A stretch of 64,000 bases of DNA, taken from assembly GCF_963678635.1 (NCBI RefSeq), contig NC_087062.1:57428129-57492128 (forward strand). The letters are read 5' to 3'. Shown piece by piece: positions 45,222 through 56,517 of the stretch. Within the stretch, counting starts at the first letter, position 1. Each line of letters begins with the position of its first letter. Source of the DNA: Symsagittifera roscoffensis. Taxonomy: Eukaryota; Xenacoelomorpha; Acoela; Convolutidae. Both the position numbers and the translations under genes were made by a program. The notes under the pieces are model-generated. The model was not told where the DNA came from. It saw only the letters and a list, made by a program, of their open reading frames with translations, and made no database searches.

Positions 45222-45744
45222 TATGGGATAGCAAATTTTTAATCGGAGCCATCCACAAATGAAGTTCTTCAACTCGTCATTTGAGCATCAGTTGGCAAAA
45301 AATGAGAAAAAAATACAGGATAATCCATTGCACATTGCTCGAGATCATTTTTTATTTAGAAATATCCAACCTTTTTCAGTTATGAAAATGAATCATGTTC
45401 GGATTATTTCTAAAGTTCATATCAAATATTAGCCGATCGCCAGGTCAGGTCATTTCAAATTGAAATCGCAGTTAGAAGCACGCATATTATCTCACTATAT
45501 TATTTGGATGTTTCGATGTTCAGCGACGCAGATACGTTATGCCCCTCTAAATTCACCGCTGAGTCATGCATCCACAGCTGGAATCACGAACTTAAGAAAT
45601 TACAAATTGCATGCCGACAATAATCACTGGTTTGGTCAAATTTATTTCAGGGAAGAACTCGTTTAAATAATGTTCGAATGAAGGCACACAGCTTGAGGAA
45701 CAATTGGTGTACATGAAAGTTTCGTTTCCGAAGCACGCTCTATT

Positions 45745-46167
45745 CTATGCCTTGTCGAATGCATCAAAGCTCGTCGAGCGTCTCCGTTTCAACTCAGTCA
45801 TTGCAGCACCCTGATCATTGGCGTTCTGCGGAACAATATTGCAGGTGCTGCTATCTTTGGGCAATTCCATTAATTCGTGTTGTGTATTGTTCTTATCAGT
45901 TTCGCTGATAGTTCCGAAGCTATTGCAGAACCTCAATTCTGAGCCCTCTGCGCCGATGCCTTTTTCCTGGGAGGGTGGTTCTATCACTATTAAAGGAATA
46001 TTATTCCAGCTCCAGTCGTTTTTTGCCGCGAGAATCAGAGGCAAGAATATGAGAGATATGAAAAGAAGAAGCGCAATAATTCCAGCTGAATAAATCCAGA
46101 AGCCATAATTAGACATTTCTAGTGTGTCAGCATTCGCATAAGAGGCAACGGTAGAATTGAGAATCAT
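45745..46167 (-). CDS. small single-pass membrane protein, 'AKN-WSW' family member 2 (unrecognised)
   Basis: 140 residues, one exon as read, minus strand. Not recognised. Paralogous to 30590-30928: the same MI-x-NS-T start with a sequon at Asn4, Trp24, a membrane span (about 25-46: IYSAGIIALLLFISLIFLP), then AAKNDWSWNNIP (47-58) and VIEPP. The tail is longer and differs. It is acidic and polar, ends in a basic patch followed by serine/threonine (ELKRRRSTSFDAF), a possible phosphorylation site (inference), and contains two cysteines. AATAAA on the minus strand lies about 100 bases after the stop (plus TTTATT near 45643). Conservation of the juxtamembrane block against divergence of the tail suggests that block binds something common. 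No function is assigned. Confidence 0.82.
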   Translation of the reverse strand: MILNSTVASYANADTLEMSNYGFWIYSAGIIALLLFISLIFLPLILAAKNDWSWNNIPLIVIEPPSQEKGIGAEGSELRFCNSFGTISETDKNNTQHELMELPKDSSTCNIVPQNANDQGAAMTELKRRRSTSFDAFDKA

Positions 46168-47622
46168 GATTGGAAAAGTTTGTGCGACTGAAGCTTATGT
46201 GAGTGTGTTCCAAAAAGCTTTCTGTTCTCGTCTTCAGCATAGAAAACAATTTAATAGATATATTTTGAATTAAATAATTAGTATCTTTTAAAAACTTCCG
46301 AATAATTTTGAGCAAATAATGGACAGCAATTAAAGAAACTAGTTATTGAATTTTTAAAATGAGTTTTTTCCACAAGTACTTGTGGCTGAGACAAATGACT
46401 GGGCTTTCAATGAATATTACACTCAGAAAAGGCAATTCCGAAAGATCAGGACACATTTTCGTTAAAAACTGTCTCATTTAGTTTAAGTGCACTTTATTAA
46501 AGGTGAAATAAAGCAGTGAAAGCACATATTCGTACACACTAAGGCTCTTGACGTAGATCGAATAATTTCTTAAAAATAAAAGCAGGGAATTAGGTCATGT
46601 TTGGGTTCAGTTTGTATCTATTTGAGTTCAATCCAGGCCACTTGGTCCAAAAATTTTCAATTTGTTAAATGAGGTAGAAAAAAAACATCAATTTCTCAGC
46701 GTGCTCACTCCAGTACTGTAGGTTTTTACTAGTGGCTGAAAATAATACCCGTGAAAACTCTCCGATAAAACTTGGTAACCAAAAACGAGAAAGAAGCAAA
46801 CTGTCTCCAACTCTCTTTAACATGCAGGTGCGCCTTTCCAAACAATTAAACAGAGGCCAATGCTTAGTAGCGAAAAAAAGTTATATCTCATGCATTTGAA
46901 GATGCATGTGTCTCAAACAAAAACCTGTCTTAGTCGATCCCAATCCCTACTGCCTATCATTAATTTCCTAGCTCTGAAAAAAAATCCGCAAATCCTCAGA
47001 CATTAGCTAATCGAACATAATCGCATGAAAATACAGACATGAATAAAATGTATATGCATTATAAATGTTTAGGCATACGCTTGATATACAAAAAATTGAA
47101 CTCGGTTAAGCTTTACAAAAACGGATTTATTTTTTAAAAATTGATAGAAAAAAAAACTAAATCAAAATTTCGATTTTTTCAAGAAATTTTTTCAAGAAAT
47201 TCCAACCCGTTTTCAAGTCGCAAAAGTTACTTGTAGGAACTTTCAAGCTTTAAGGAAAAATTTCTCCTAGCAAATCAAAATGCAATATTTACACAAAACG
47301 CACAAAAAGTTATTGCTTTCTCACAACACAGAAGTTGGGGCACCGATTGGTTCAAACTCGTGCTTTTGTGGGAACAACTTACAAGTACGAATTTCGAGAA
47401 GCAGTTATATGATGCCTTTTAAACCGGAAATTCAATTTACTTTCACAATCAACACTTTTTCTAGGAACCAATCAGCTTGCGTAAAAAGCGACCACATTGA
47501 ACAGTTAGAATGCTAAAACTCTAGCTGAACTTAGTACACGTAGCTGGGCGCATATAAGCGTCAAAAATCAATGCGGCTTCAACACCTCGAAAAATGAACT
47601 GTCTTGTAAAATTTTATGATTA
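46168..47622. other. no gene seen
   Basis: AT-rich; upstream region of membrane gene 2 (its promoter should lie just above 46167). No other supported element. Confidence 0.4.
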
Positions 47623-48874
47623 CTAGCGTGTACCGCACCTCCGGTGCTTCGAATTTTCAACAACTCAAAAAAAAACTTTTCTTCGAGTGTACTCTGACAG
47701 AACCCAATTACAGGGTTCGTAATTAAAAATTTTGCAAAATTTTTTATTCAAGTTTTTTATACAAATTTTGAAGAACCATAAAATTTTGTAAGTTTTATGC
47801 AAGTTCTTCGAAAAACTTAAAATGAAATAAAAAACGTCACATCTGCGAAACTGAAAGCAATTGAGCAGTTGAAAGCAAGATTTGCAACTCCTGAGAGTAC
47901 TCTTAAGTACCAAACTACAATGTTGGGAAATTAAAATTTTGAAACTTCACCTTAAGTTTTGTAAAAGAAGTACCCCGAAAACTACCAAAATTTAAGCAAT
48001 CTTCATTGATGGCAATAATCGCAATCTTTGAAAGTACACAACTACAGGGTTGGGAAGTTCACTTTAATAAATTATTTTGTAATTTGAGATTTCCGAAAAC
48101 TTATACAAAAATGATTTGGGCATTCTTAATTGGAGGTCAATATTGCGACCACTGAGATTACTCTGACAGCCCCCCCCCCCCAAAACTACAGGTTAAAAAT
48201 TTCGAACTTTCAAATTTCTAACTCCTGAGAGTACCCAGACAGAGCCTCACTACAGAGATGGGAATTTCAATTTTTGCGAAATTTTTAAAATTTCAAAAAA
48301 AAAACCTAAAAAAACATCATATCTCGAAAACTACAAAAATTTGAGCAGCCTAATTCAGAGGCAAGATTCGCATCCCCTGAGATTACCCTCACAAATTCCA
48401 ATAACAGGATTGAGATCTTCAAAGTTTTGGAATTTTTTAGCATTTAAGTTTTTTAGAAAACTTCGGAGAAAATCATAAAAAACGTCATATCTCGAAAAGT
48501 ACCAGGATTTGAGCAGTCACATTTGGCGGCGAAATTCTTAACTCCTGAGAGTACCCTGAGAGAGCCTCACTACACAGATGCTAATTTCAAGTTTTGTGAA
48601 ATTTTTTATATCTAATTTTTCTGAAAAGTTTTGAAAAAATCCAAAAAAAAATCACAGAGTACCCTCACAATATCCAACAACAGGATTGAGATCTTCAACT
48701 TCCTTGTAGTTTTCAATATCTCGAAAACTACAAGGATTTGAGAAGTGAGAAGTTGATGCAAGATTCCCAACCCCTTTCAGAGTACCCTGGGGGTTGCAAC
48801 ACATGCAAAACTAATACGTTGAAAAAGCTTAAACTTGGCGAGATAGTGAAGCCCGCATTTAAATATATAATAGA
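47623..48874 (-). mobile_element. non-autonomous Helitron carrying an internal satellite, copy C
   Basis: Minus strand 5' TCTATTATATATTTAAATGC, 3' hairpin GCACC-GGA-GGTGC, then GGTACACG and CTAG, between host A and T. The interior has about eight to nine diverged satellite units, several more than copy B. No coding capacity. The left boundary could shift by four bases because TAGA is repeated. Confidence 0.9.
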
Positions 48875-49204
48875 TAGATAATAGATGAAAAAAAAATAGG
48901 CGACGGGTAGACAGACATAATCAAATTAATTTAAAAAGCAGGTATACAGACAGACAGACTTAATTTGGCCTCGGAAAAAATACTGACGAAGTCTCAACAT
49001 TAAGTCTCAAAACACTATCACCGGTATCAAATAACTCTTCACAAACATTTATTGAACTGCAACTAAGCCTACAAAAATTGGAGAAACTCCCGTTGCGGTG
49101 TTTAAAAAATAGTTGTCGTGAAAATATTTCCAAATTCTGAATCTTTCCGCACCCTCCCGTCATAATTACACAAAAAGCGCAATCGTACACACTATTGAAA
49201 TTTG

Positions 49205-49300
49205 AAAAATCATTTACCTCTATGGGAATCGAACTGCAAGCCTCCGACTTCCAGGTACACAGCTCTACCCAACTGTGCAACTGACTCTGAAGGATCCAAG
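49205..49300 (-). mobile_element. tRNA-like SINE head
   Basis: Minus strand reads AGTTGGGTAGAGCTGTGTAC (A-box) and GCAGTTCGATTCCC (B-box) with tRNA-like spacing. It differs from the main SINE head, so it is a second tRNA-derived family or a tRNA pseudogene. A complete cloverleaf was not confirmed. Confidence 0.65.
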
Positions 49301-49826
49301 CCACTAACCACTAGAAACTGAGAAAGCGGAGAACAGATGCTATTAAACTGCTAATACAATGGATTAAAAAGCCACCAAAATGAACACTTTTACTCGCGAG
49401 TTGGATCGGAAGAAAAGAAATCGTGATATAATAACACAACGCTCTCAAGCTAGCGTGAGTAAAAAAAGTTTCTGGTTACCTCTGAAGATTTCATCTGACA
49501 ATCAATAGCAGATATCTAATAGCAGCGCTGACAAACCCAAATTGATAAACTTCGAGTTAACTCTAAAGATATCAGATTTAAATTTATAGCACCCATTGAA
49601 TCAGCGATAGATTTCTTTTCTCGCTGAAAAATATAAACAACAGCAAGCTAACTAATTATATCGATTTAAAAATATAAATGAGTTTTTAGTCCAAGTAATC
49701 GTGGAGATGATTGACGAACCTGATTTCAGGACTTCTATAAGGAAATAAGGGAAGCTTTACGACTACTGTATGGAAGCTTTACGACTACTATAGGGAAATA
49801 ATTTAAAAGATGTTCACCAATGTACT

Positions 49827-51629
49827 TTAATCTTCGTCTGAATTGGCTTCAAAAGCTGTTATTCTGTGCCTCTCAACATCCGAGAGATACGAGTTGGCGA
49901 ACTCGGCGATTATCTTCAACTGGTCCAAAAAGCACCCGAGCTGATACGACGTCACTAAATACGATATTCCAGCCGCCACCACTGAACCCACAATTGGCAA
50001 AAGCCACTTAGCACCTAAAAGATTGATTAGCAAGCAAGGTAAATCTTGGAGACGTAATTGTTTCAGCACAATATTGTTCTGACCACTGAGTGAGGAGGAA
50101 CTTTGTCTTCGGGCGATTTTTTAATTCTTTAAACTTTTTCCACACAAAATCAATTACCACAAAAATCATTGGAATGGTTCGAGTGATACTTTATTTTGAA
50201 GCCCTTTCAGTTGTGATTTGAACGAAACTAAAATTTCCAAGAAACACGAAAAAAATCGTCAAATATGCCTTATTTACAATGACTTTCGAACAAGCCTATG
50301 TTGTAGGCTTTGAAAGGACAAAACACGACACAATTAAGTATCAGCCTAACAAATAAATTACGAAAACATTTATTCTTCACACTACTAAAACTCGATACAA
50401 CTCAACTCCCATGAGGAAGATTTTTCTTTAAAAAGATCCTACAATTGTATTTCATGGGAAGTACCTGTTTCAACTGTTTCGGAAGTTGCGACCAGAGATA
50501 GTTGGGACAGAATGTACCGACCGGAAGTGGATGCAATTGACAAGGCTGCACTTTTCACAGAGTCCCACGAAGACAATGCTCTGGGAGCACCCTCTCGAAT
50601 GACATACAACAGACGGTACTCATTGTATAATTTATTCGTCAGCGCAATTTCGATGGTCCCATTTGGAACCTCGTTCAACTCTTCCAGACTTTCAATCGAC
50701 TCTTTGCTCAATCCAAACCCCTCAAAATACGTTAAAGTTTCTTCAATAAGGATGCCAATGTCAACGGTCGCACTGACACCTGGAATTGGAACTGCGCCAC
50801 CGGCGGCCGAAGCAAGAGCTGCTTTCGTCAGACGTTTCTTGAACAAACTATATTTCAGATCAATCATTTGGCGACCGTATCCACCAATAGTCAACAGTAA
50901 AGCCTCTTGTTGAAGCTCAGAAACACTGTCTCGACAAATATCTTCTTTAAGCTTCGGAAAATCAAACTCAAGAGAGTTTTTGTTGTTCACGAGATACACT
51001 TTGAACTTGTTTGTGTCAAATGCAAACGTTTCCAACTCCTCTTGAATATTTTTACGCACATCCGCAACTATATCTTCTTCGCTCAAAAACTCATCGTCAT
51101 CTTTGTCGTCCAGTTGTTTCTCGATGGTATCATCAATATGCGTCCTCACAAGGTAAAACCTCTTGTTATTTTCCTGTACCAAATCCGCAACATATTTAGC
51201 GTCCGAGCTGAAAATATCTTTCGTCACAATCAGAAAGAAGTCGTAATTGTTGACATTGTAGCCAATTTTGTCGAAATATTGGTCACGTGGGAACTTGACC
51301 GCGTCAACGCCTGGTACATCCCACATGATAATATTAGGGTTCTTGGGATGAGCAAAAGATCTAATATCTGTGGTACAAACTCCAGTAGCGCGAACCTTGG
51401 CTACCTTTCTTCCGATATTGGCATTAATGAGCGATGACTTTCCCTGTCTGGCTTGGCCAATGAAGGCTATGTTGATCGCCTCTTTTCTCCACTTGTCCCG
51501 TTCAACTTTCATTTCATCGTACAGCTTCTTTCCGACTCCGTGTTTCTTCACTAGACCTTCGATGTATTTATAAGTGCTTTCATCAGTATCGCCCCAAGAC
51601 TTTTCATTATTTGCATTGGGTTGAGCCAT
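49827..51629 (-). CDS. immunity-related GTPase (IRG / p47-type), 2 exons
   Basis: Predicted GTP-binding protein of the IRG family, which in vertebrates acts on intracellular membranes in cell-autonomous defence. Exon 1 is 51629-50465 and exon 2 is 50014-49827: 450 residues, GT-AG intron of 450 bases. G1 is GQARQGKS (58-65), a conserved Thr lies at 82-87, and G3 is WDVPG (103-107). YDFFLIVTKD and FYLVRT follow as in vertebrate IRGs, with THID (163-166) in the G4 place of TKxD. VNNKNS corresponds to the G5 region (LSNKN). A helical C-terminal half has hydrophobic AAGGAVPIPG, and exon 2 encodes GAKWLLPIVGSVVAAGISYL ahead of a helical end, typical of IRG termini. MAQPNANN is chosen as the start because an acceptor-like TTTCAG precedes it closely; an in-frame ATG lies 17 codons upstream. 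The K-to-H change in G4 is notable and may weaken guanine contact (inference). Confidence 0.93.
50098..50290. repeat. dispersed repeat R in the IRG intron
   Basis: GGAACTTTGTCTTCGGGCGA, CACAAAATCAATTACCACAA and GAGTGATACTTTATTTTGAA match 55410-55570 and more weakly 36085-36215. Confidence 0.75.
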
Positions 51630-51871
51630 TGAGAAACACCTGAAACTTAGTTCAACATGAAGCGTACAATTCATCTGCAATATAATTAGGAGGTTGATGG
51701 CTCGGAGCCCAGCATGATCTTTGCGTTGAATGAGTATGAGGCAACAATTTCCAGACAGGGAAAAGAGCCGAGAAAAACGCAGGTCGGACGTATTCAGGCA
51801 ACCAGCGAAGATTATCTATAAAGATCGGAACAAATAGATACAAACACAATATCTAGTGGTATATTTTACAC

Positions 51872-52130
51872 AGAGGCGAAGCTGCGCTTCGCAAACACTT
51901 GCAAGAACACGACCAAAAAGCAGCTCTATCAAGTGGCATACGAAAAAGTCGAAATAAACCTCGAATTTGCAAAAACTCGAGGCTTAGCAAAAACTCAAAT
52001 TAGCAAAAACTCAAATTAGCAAAAATCTGCGATCTAGCGAATTTGAGTCTCACGCACTAAGCATTCAATAATATTTTCGACTTAGGTTGTAAAAAAAGAA
52101 AGTTCGGACTATAACACTTTGCGTCGCAAG
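51872..52130 (-). mobile_element. SINE 3' portion, copy S4
   Basis: Plus-strand GAGGCGAAGCTGCGCTTCGC hairpin at about 51873-51892 followed by ACTTGCAAGAAC. The head is absent. Same 3' terminus as S2. Lies just upstream of the IRG gene. Confidence 0.65.
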
Positions 52131-52399
52131 TGTAATAACCCTATACAAAGCCTGATTTATCCAGATGAAATTATCCTGATAAAATGAATAGAATAAAACC
52201 TGAACGTGAACACCCCTCTCGAATCAAGTTGACTTTAGACAAAAATTGGTGACAATTATTCAAAACCAAAAACTTCAACAATAAAACCAAAAACTTCAAC
52301 TCAACAATGGGTTCTTTTGCCTATTACTGCGATAAAAAAAATACGGTGATGCTGTACATTATGAGGAACATTTTTATTTTCATTAAATTACATTCAAAC

Positions 52400-52640
52400 A
52401 CAGAGGCGAAGGGGAGCTTCGCATCATTTGCGATACAATGCAAGCTGGCAAACAAAAAATTAAACGAGTACAACACGTCAAAAAATGGTGAAAATTTTTT
52501 TGAAATAGAAAAATTAAATTTCGGAAAAACGGGCGAGAACCACAACTAACAAGATTAAATAACATAAATTTTGGATTTACTGAGGCGCCACTAAGTCGGC
52601 AAAACGTGGGTAGACGCCAATTAAGCATGAGTGTAAGTAA
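52400..52640 (-). mobile_element. SINE 3' portion, copy S3
   Basis: GAGGCGAAGGGGAGCTTCGC hairpin, TTTGCGATACAATGCAAGC and, further on, CACTAAGTCGGCAAAACG. The tRNA head is missing. Confidence 0.75.
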
Positions 52641-52689
52641 ATTAAACAGGTTACTACATGTGCAAGTTTGCACACACGTACGTCCATAC

Positions 52690-53145
52690 TTGTGGGTATG
52701 GTGTCCTACAATTTAATGACATTCAATTTAACACCGTACATTTTAACACTTAGACATTTCACTACTAAACAATTTAAATCGACAACAATATAACTCCTAT
52801 TTTCCAGTTTACCACAGTACATTTTGAAACGTTTCATTGAAATGGTTTGAAACGTTTCATTGAAATCATTTGCAAGGTCATTTCTGTTCAAAACTTACGC
52901 GAATTAAGTAGCGCGAATTTAAATGGCAAAAATTTTTCTCGTTTAATTCTTTGATGGTTACCGAAATCCTCTTTGAAGTAAGTTTTCTTTTCATTTTGGA
53001 TTAAAACGGTGTTAAGTCAAAGAAATTGTTTTAAAATGTAGCGATGTTATATTGCTAAGGCAACAAAAAGAAGGGAGTTAAAGTGTAGGGTGTTAAGTTG
53101 TTTAGAGTTAAAAAGGGGGGAACCGTGGGTATATATACACATCTT
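52690..53145. mobile_element. fold-back element
   Basis: TTCAATTTAACACCGTACAT and TTTTAACACTTAGAC in the left arm pair with GTTAAAGTGTAGGGTGTTAA and GTGTTAAGTC in the right arm. A 23-base tandem duplication (GAAACGTTTCATTGAAAT...) lies inside at about 52827-52870. Non-coding. Confidence 0.6.
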
Positions 53146-53539
53146 TATAAATTTCCTTTTAATTATTGTTTATAAATATTCTATCTCTCATGCTGTAAAT
53201 TTATTTCTCCCCTTCTTGTCGTAATATTTTTGACTGGACCGTAACTCACACTGTATAGGGGAGTGTAACTTGGAAATCAGGACACCCGATCGTGCTGTCT
53301 AATCCTACCATTGCGAGTTGTTTGACATTTGAATGATCCTTATTAATCCCTTGTACATTGAAAAAAAGAAAGGAAAAGAATGAAGCCAAAAACAAACAAA
53401 AAACATAAGAAATTTTTGTCACGAAACTTTCATGACAAATTCTTATTAGATTTAAAACTTTATCGCTTCTTAGTTTTTGAAAAAGTAAGAAGCGATTAAG
53501 TTTTAAAACATTGCACCTTTACACCGAAAACTCCCTGAG

Positions 53540-53880
53540 TTACCTTTAAAAGATCAATTTTCAGTTTTTGTCCTTCAAACGGCACAAAAAAACTGACTAA
53601 GCCGACCATGTAACCAAAGAAGACAAATTTAGTGAAATTACAAATTCGAGGAGTCAATTGATATAACTTGCAACTGCAATGATTTCGGTTACAATACAAG
53701 AAAATCTGTCATGTGACAACTAAGCTGACAGAACCTAAGCAGACAAACGAAAGTCCGACAATTCAGTAATTCACGTTTTTTTTTTCATTTTCATGCATGA
53801 AAAACGACCCCAGACCATATTGTGCAAAGTCAGCCGCGTCTAGATCAAGTGGTAAGGAGTCTGGAAATATGTTAGAATCT
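53540..53880 (-). mobile_element. SINE head and body, copy S5
   Basis: Minus strand: CCACTTGATCTAGACGCGGC head, then GTCGGACTTTCGTTTGTCTG and GTCAGCTTAGTTG, continuing to GTCGGCTTAGTCAG. The 3' hairpin is missing. The 104-codon frame starting at 53797 begins in this SINE and is not accepted as a gene. Confidence 0.75.
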
Positions 53881-55409
53881 ATTATAAAGCAAGTTCAATT
53901 TCTTAGCTTAGTAAGAAAACGTGTTTATTACGATCAGCTTCAGGAGCTAGAATGTATTGCACTTAGCTTAACAGAAAGACGGCTAAAGACTAAGGTCAAC
54001 ATGACCACTAGAGCTAGAAAATCTTTGCTGATATCAGGGAAGAACTATATAAAAGCCCGTTCAGCCAGAATTTGGACTAAAAAGAAACTTAACAAAATTT
54101 GTGCCGAGTAAAAATTCATTTTGGTTTATCAGAATGATTTCCAAAATGAGCAATGAGACAACAACTTGCCACTCTTGCTTCCAATTTACATTCTACGAAA
54201 GTAATTCAACTTCGAGAAACTGTTATTGACACTTTTGGCCTGATTTTAAACCCATTGACCTCTATTTTAACCTATTTTCAACGAAAACCATTCAACTAGG
54301 AGCAACCCTTGTTATGACACTTTTCTGACGACTGACAACTTAGAAAACTGTTATTGACCTATGGGCATGATTTAACCTTTTAGTTAGACATGTACTAGTC
54401 GAAATTTCAAAAAATAACAAATGACACAGCAGTTCTATAATGCAGTATAGCAGAATTTGAGAAAAGGATAATTTCGAAATTCTTCAAAAAAAAACATTCT
54501 TTAAATAGAAAAAAATTCTGAACTCAAAACACAAAACAATTGTAATTGGACAGAATTTTCGAGGACATAAATGGATCTACAAAAACCTTGGATAACCAAT
54601 CAAAAAAAACAATTTTGGAACACGCTCAGAAAAATTGACAACGCGAAATAACAGTTTTTATACCAGACCTAACTTTTTTTTTACAATTTCAACAGCTTAA
54701 ATTGAAGAAAAACTAGGGAAAACAACAGACAAAAGATTGAGAACCTTAACTTAATACTTTTGCTATCAATTCAACGAACATAAATGATAAAGTTCAGTAA
54801 GGCAAAAGATTCGATGAGATTTCCGCCATAAAAAATGAAGATGAACATTAGCATAAAATGTTTTATTGATTATCGATTGTCCAAAAAACAATGGGAATAA
54901 AAAAGCCGTAAAAATCTTTGACCGCTCGCCATTGGGACATTAAATGAGTATATTTCTCAAAAATTTTTGGATTCAAAACTTTTTGGTGGGCATATATTAT
55001 CCAAATACGTCATAGTCTCAAAACCACCTAGTTAACAACAACCAATAAATTATTTCAAAAACCATTACGAAGGAAAAGTGTATTAATTAAGAATAAAGAG
55101 CAAATTCTGCAACAGGGCCGCTTCCTTTGATCTTTTATCTTTGTTTCCTTTAAGCGTGCCGACAAAACTTTGACAAATTAAAGACTTGTGTCTGGCTTCC
55201 AGTGAGCTACACAAACCAAAAAAGGAGCCAAAGTTTGACCTCGTAATGATGGTTTGTCGAATTGCTAACAGGACATGTACTAGTCGAAGTTCTATCAAAA
55301 AAGAAAATGTTTGTAAATTTAAAAATACTCCAGCCAAAAAAAATGACAGTGACACATTTATTGAGTCTTACAAGAATAAGGTTTCTGTTCCGACCATTGA
55401 AAATTGGAA
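53881..55409. other. no gene seen
   Basis: AT-rich. ACTTTTGGCCTGATTTTAAA / GACCTATGGGCATGATTTAA words recur around 54230-54370, a faint direct repeat. No supported exon. Confidence 0.4.
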
Positions 55410-55570
55410 GGAACTTTGTATTCGGTTGTTTTAGTTTTTTGTTTTTTTGTTTTCCACGCAAAATCAACTACCAAAAATAATCATTGGAGTGGGTTGAGTG
55501 ATATATCATAATAAAGTCCTTACATTTGTGATCCGAACCTCAGTAAAAACAATTCAAAAAATACCAATGT
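55410..55570. repeat. dispersed repeat R, copy 3
   Basis: GGAACTTTGTATTCGG, CGCAAAATCAACTACCAAAA and GGTTGAGTGATATATC match 50098-50290. Confidence 0.75.
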
Positions 55571-55594
55571 CGAGAAAAAACCGGTAAAAATTTT

Positions 55595-56290
55595 TTGGTT
55601 TTTCGTTTTATTTCAAGCAAAATAAGCGAGCAATCAGGCTTACATCAGCATAATTATGCGTAATTTAAGGCCTATATACTTCGAAACAGTTCAAAAATTT
55701 GAATTAATAAAAAAAAAATTTGTTTTTCTTGTTTTTCAAATGTATGTATGTATGTATGTTTGCATGTATGAATGTATGCATGTATGTATGTATTTATGCA
55801 AGCACGTATGTATGTATGTATGTATGTAGGTGTGTGTATGTATGTATGTATGTATGTATGTATGTATGGATGCAGGTAATGTATGTCAGTATGAGTGTAA
55901 GTATGTATGTATGTATGTATGTATGTACGTATGTATGCATGTATGTATGTATGTATGTATGTATGTATGGATGCAGGTAATGTATGTCAGTATGAGTGTA
56001 AGTATGTATGTATGTATGTATGTATGTACGTATGTATGTACGTATGTATGTATGTACGTATGTTTGTATATATGAATGTATGAATGTATGTTTGTGTTTA
56101 TGTATGTATGTATGCATATATGTTTGTATGTATGAATGTATGCATGTATGTATGTATTTATGTATGTCTAGAAAAAGCAGTTTGAAAATTTTAATTTTTT
56201 GTCTTAATTCGATCGAATAAGGCAAACGAGCAGGCTTACATCAGCTGAATTATGGCTAATTTAAGATCTTGAAACTGAATTTCAAGCAAT
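55595..56290 (+). mobile_element. composite repeat with a microsatellite core
   Basis: A flank motif (GAGCAATCAGGCTTACATCA...TAATTTAAGGCC) at 55630-55673 recurs in direct orientation at 56227-56270 (GAGCAGGCTTACATCAGCTG...TAATTTAAGATC), bracketing the TATG array. The left flank is also found inverted at 1640-1785. This suggests either two adjacent copies of one element or a duplication spanning the array. Confidence 0.65.
55739..56167. repeat. ATGT tetranucleotide array with 101-base higher-order repeat
   Basis: TATG units with variants. The variant string GGATGCAGGTAATGTATGTC, followed by AGTATGAGTGTAAG, appears at 55868 and again at 55969, so a 101-base block was duplicated within the array. 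Opposite strand sense to the array at 4-448. All open frames are translations of the unit. Confidence 0.95.
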
Positions 56291-56517
56291 TAAGACTAGC
56301 CTTCGAAGTTTTTTAGCTGCATTTTGGGAACATAAAAAAATATTCTGCAAAATTTTCCAGTCATTTTTTTCAAAATTATTTGTCCAGTTTGCCTATATTA
56401 CTATGACTGTCTAATATGCCTCAATTACATTTTTACGCCAGATTCTTTTATCACACCAAGCAAAAAAACTACACTAATTTTGAAAAAAAAACTTTCTAAA
56501 CCGTAGTTTTCTAAAGA

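Noticed and set aside
37884-48874. CRISPR-like reading of the evenly spaced repeats
   Set aside because: Units of about 155 bases are diverged throughout with no constant repeat and unique spacers, and they lie inside eukaryotic Helitrons.
48960-49304. 114-codon minus frame
   Set aside because: Its first part translates a tRNA-like SINE head and the remainder has no recognisable domain.
50512-51573. Long plus-strand frames opposite the IRG gene
   Set aside because: Antisense shadows of a GC-richer coding exon; the minus frame carries all GTPase motifs.
53797-54111. 104-codon plus frame rich in Lys/Arg
   Set aside because: The start lies within the SINE head of copy S5; no conserved motif and no partner exons.
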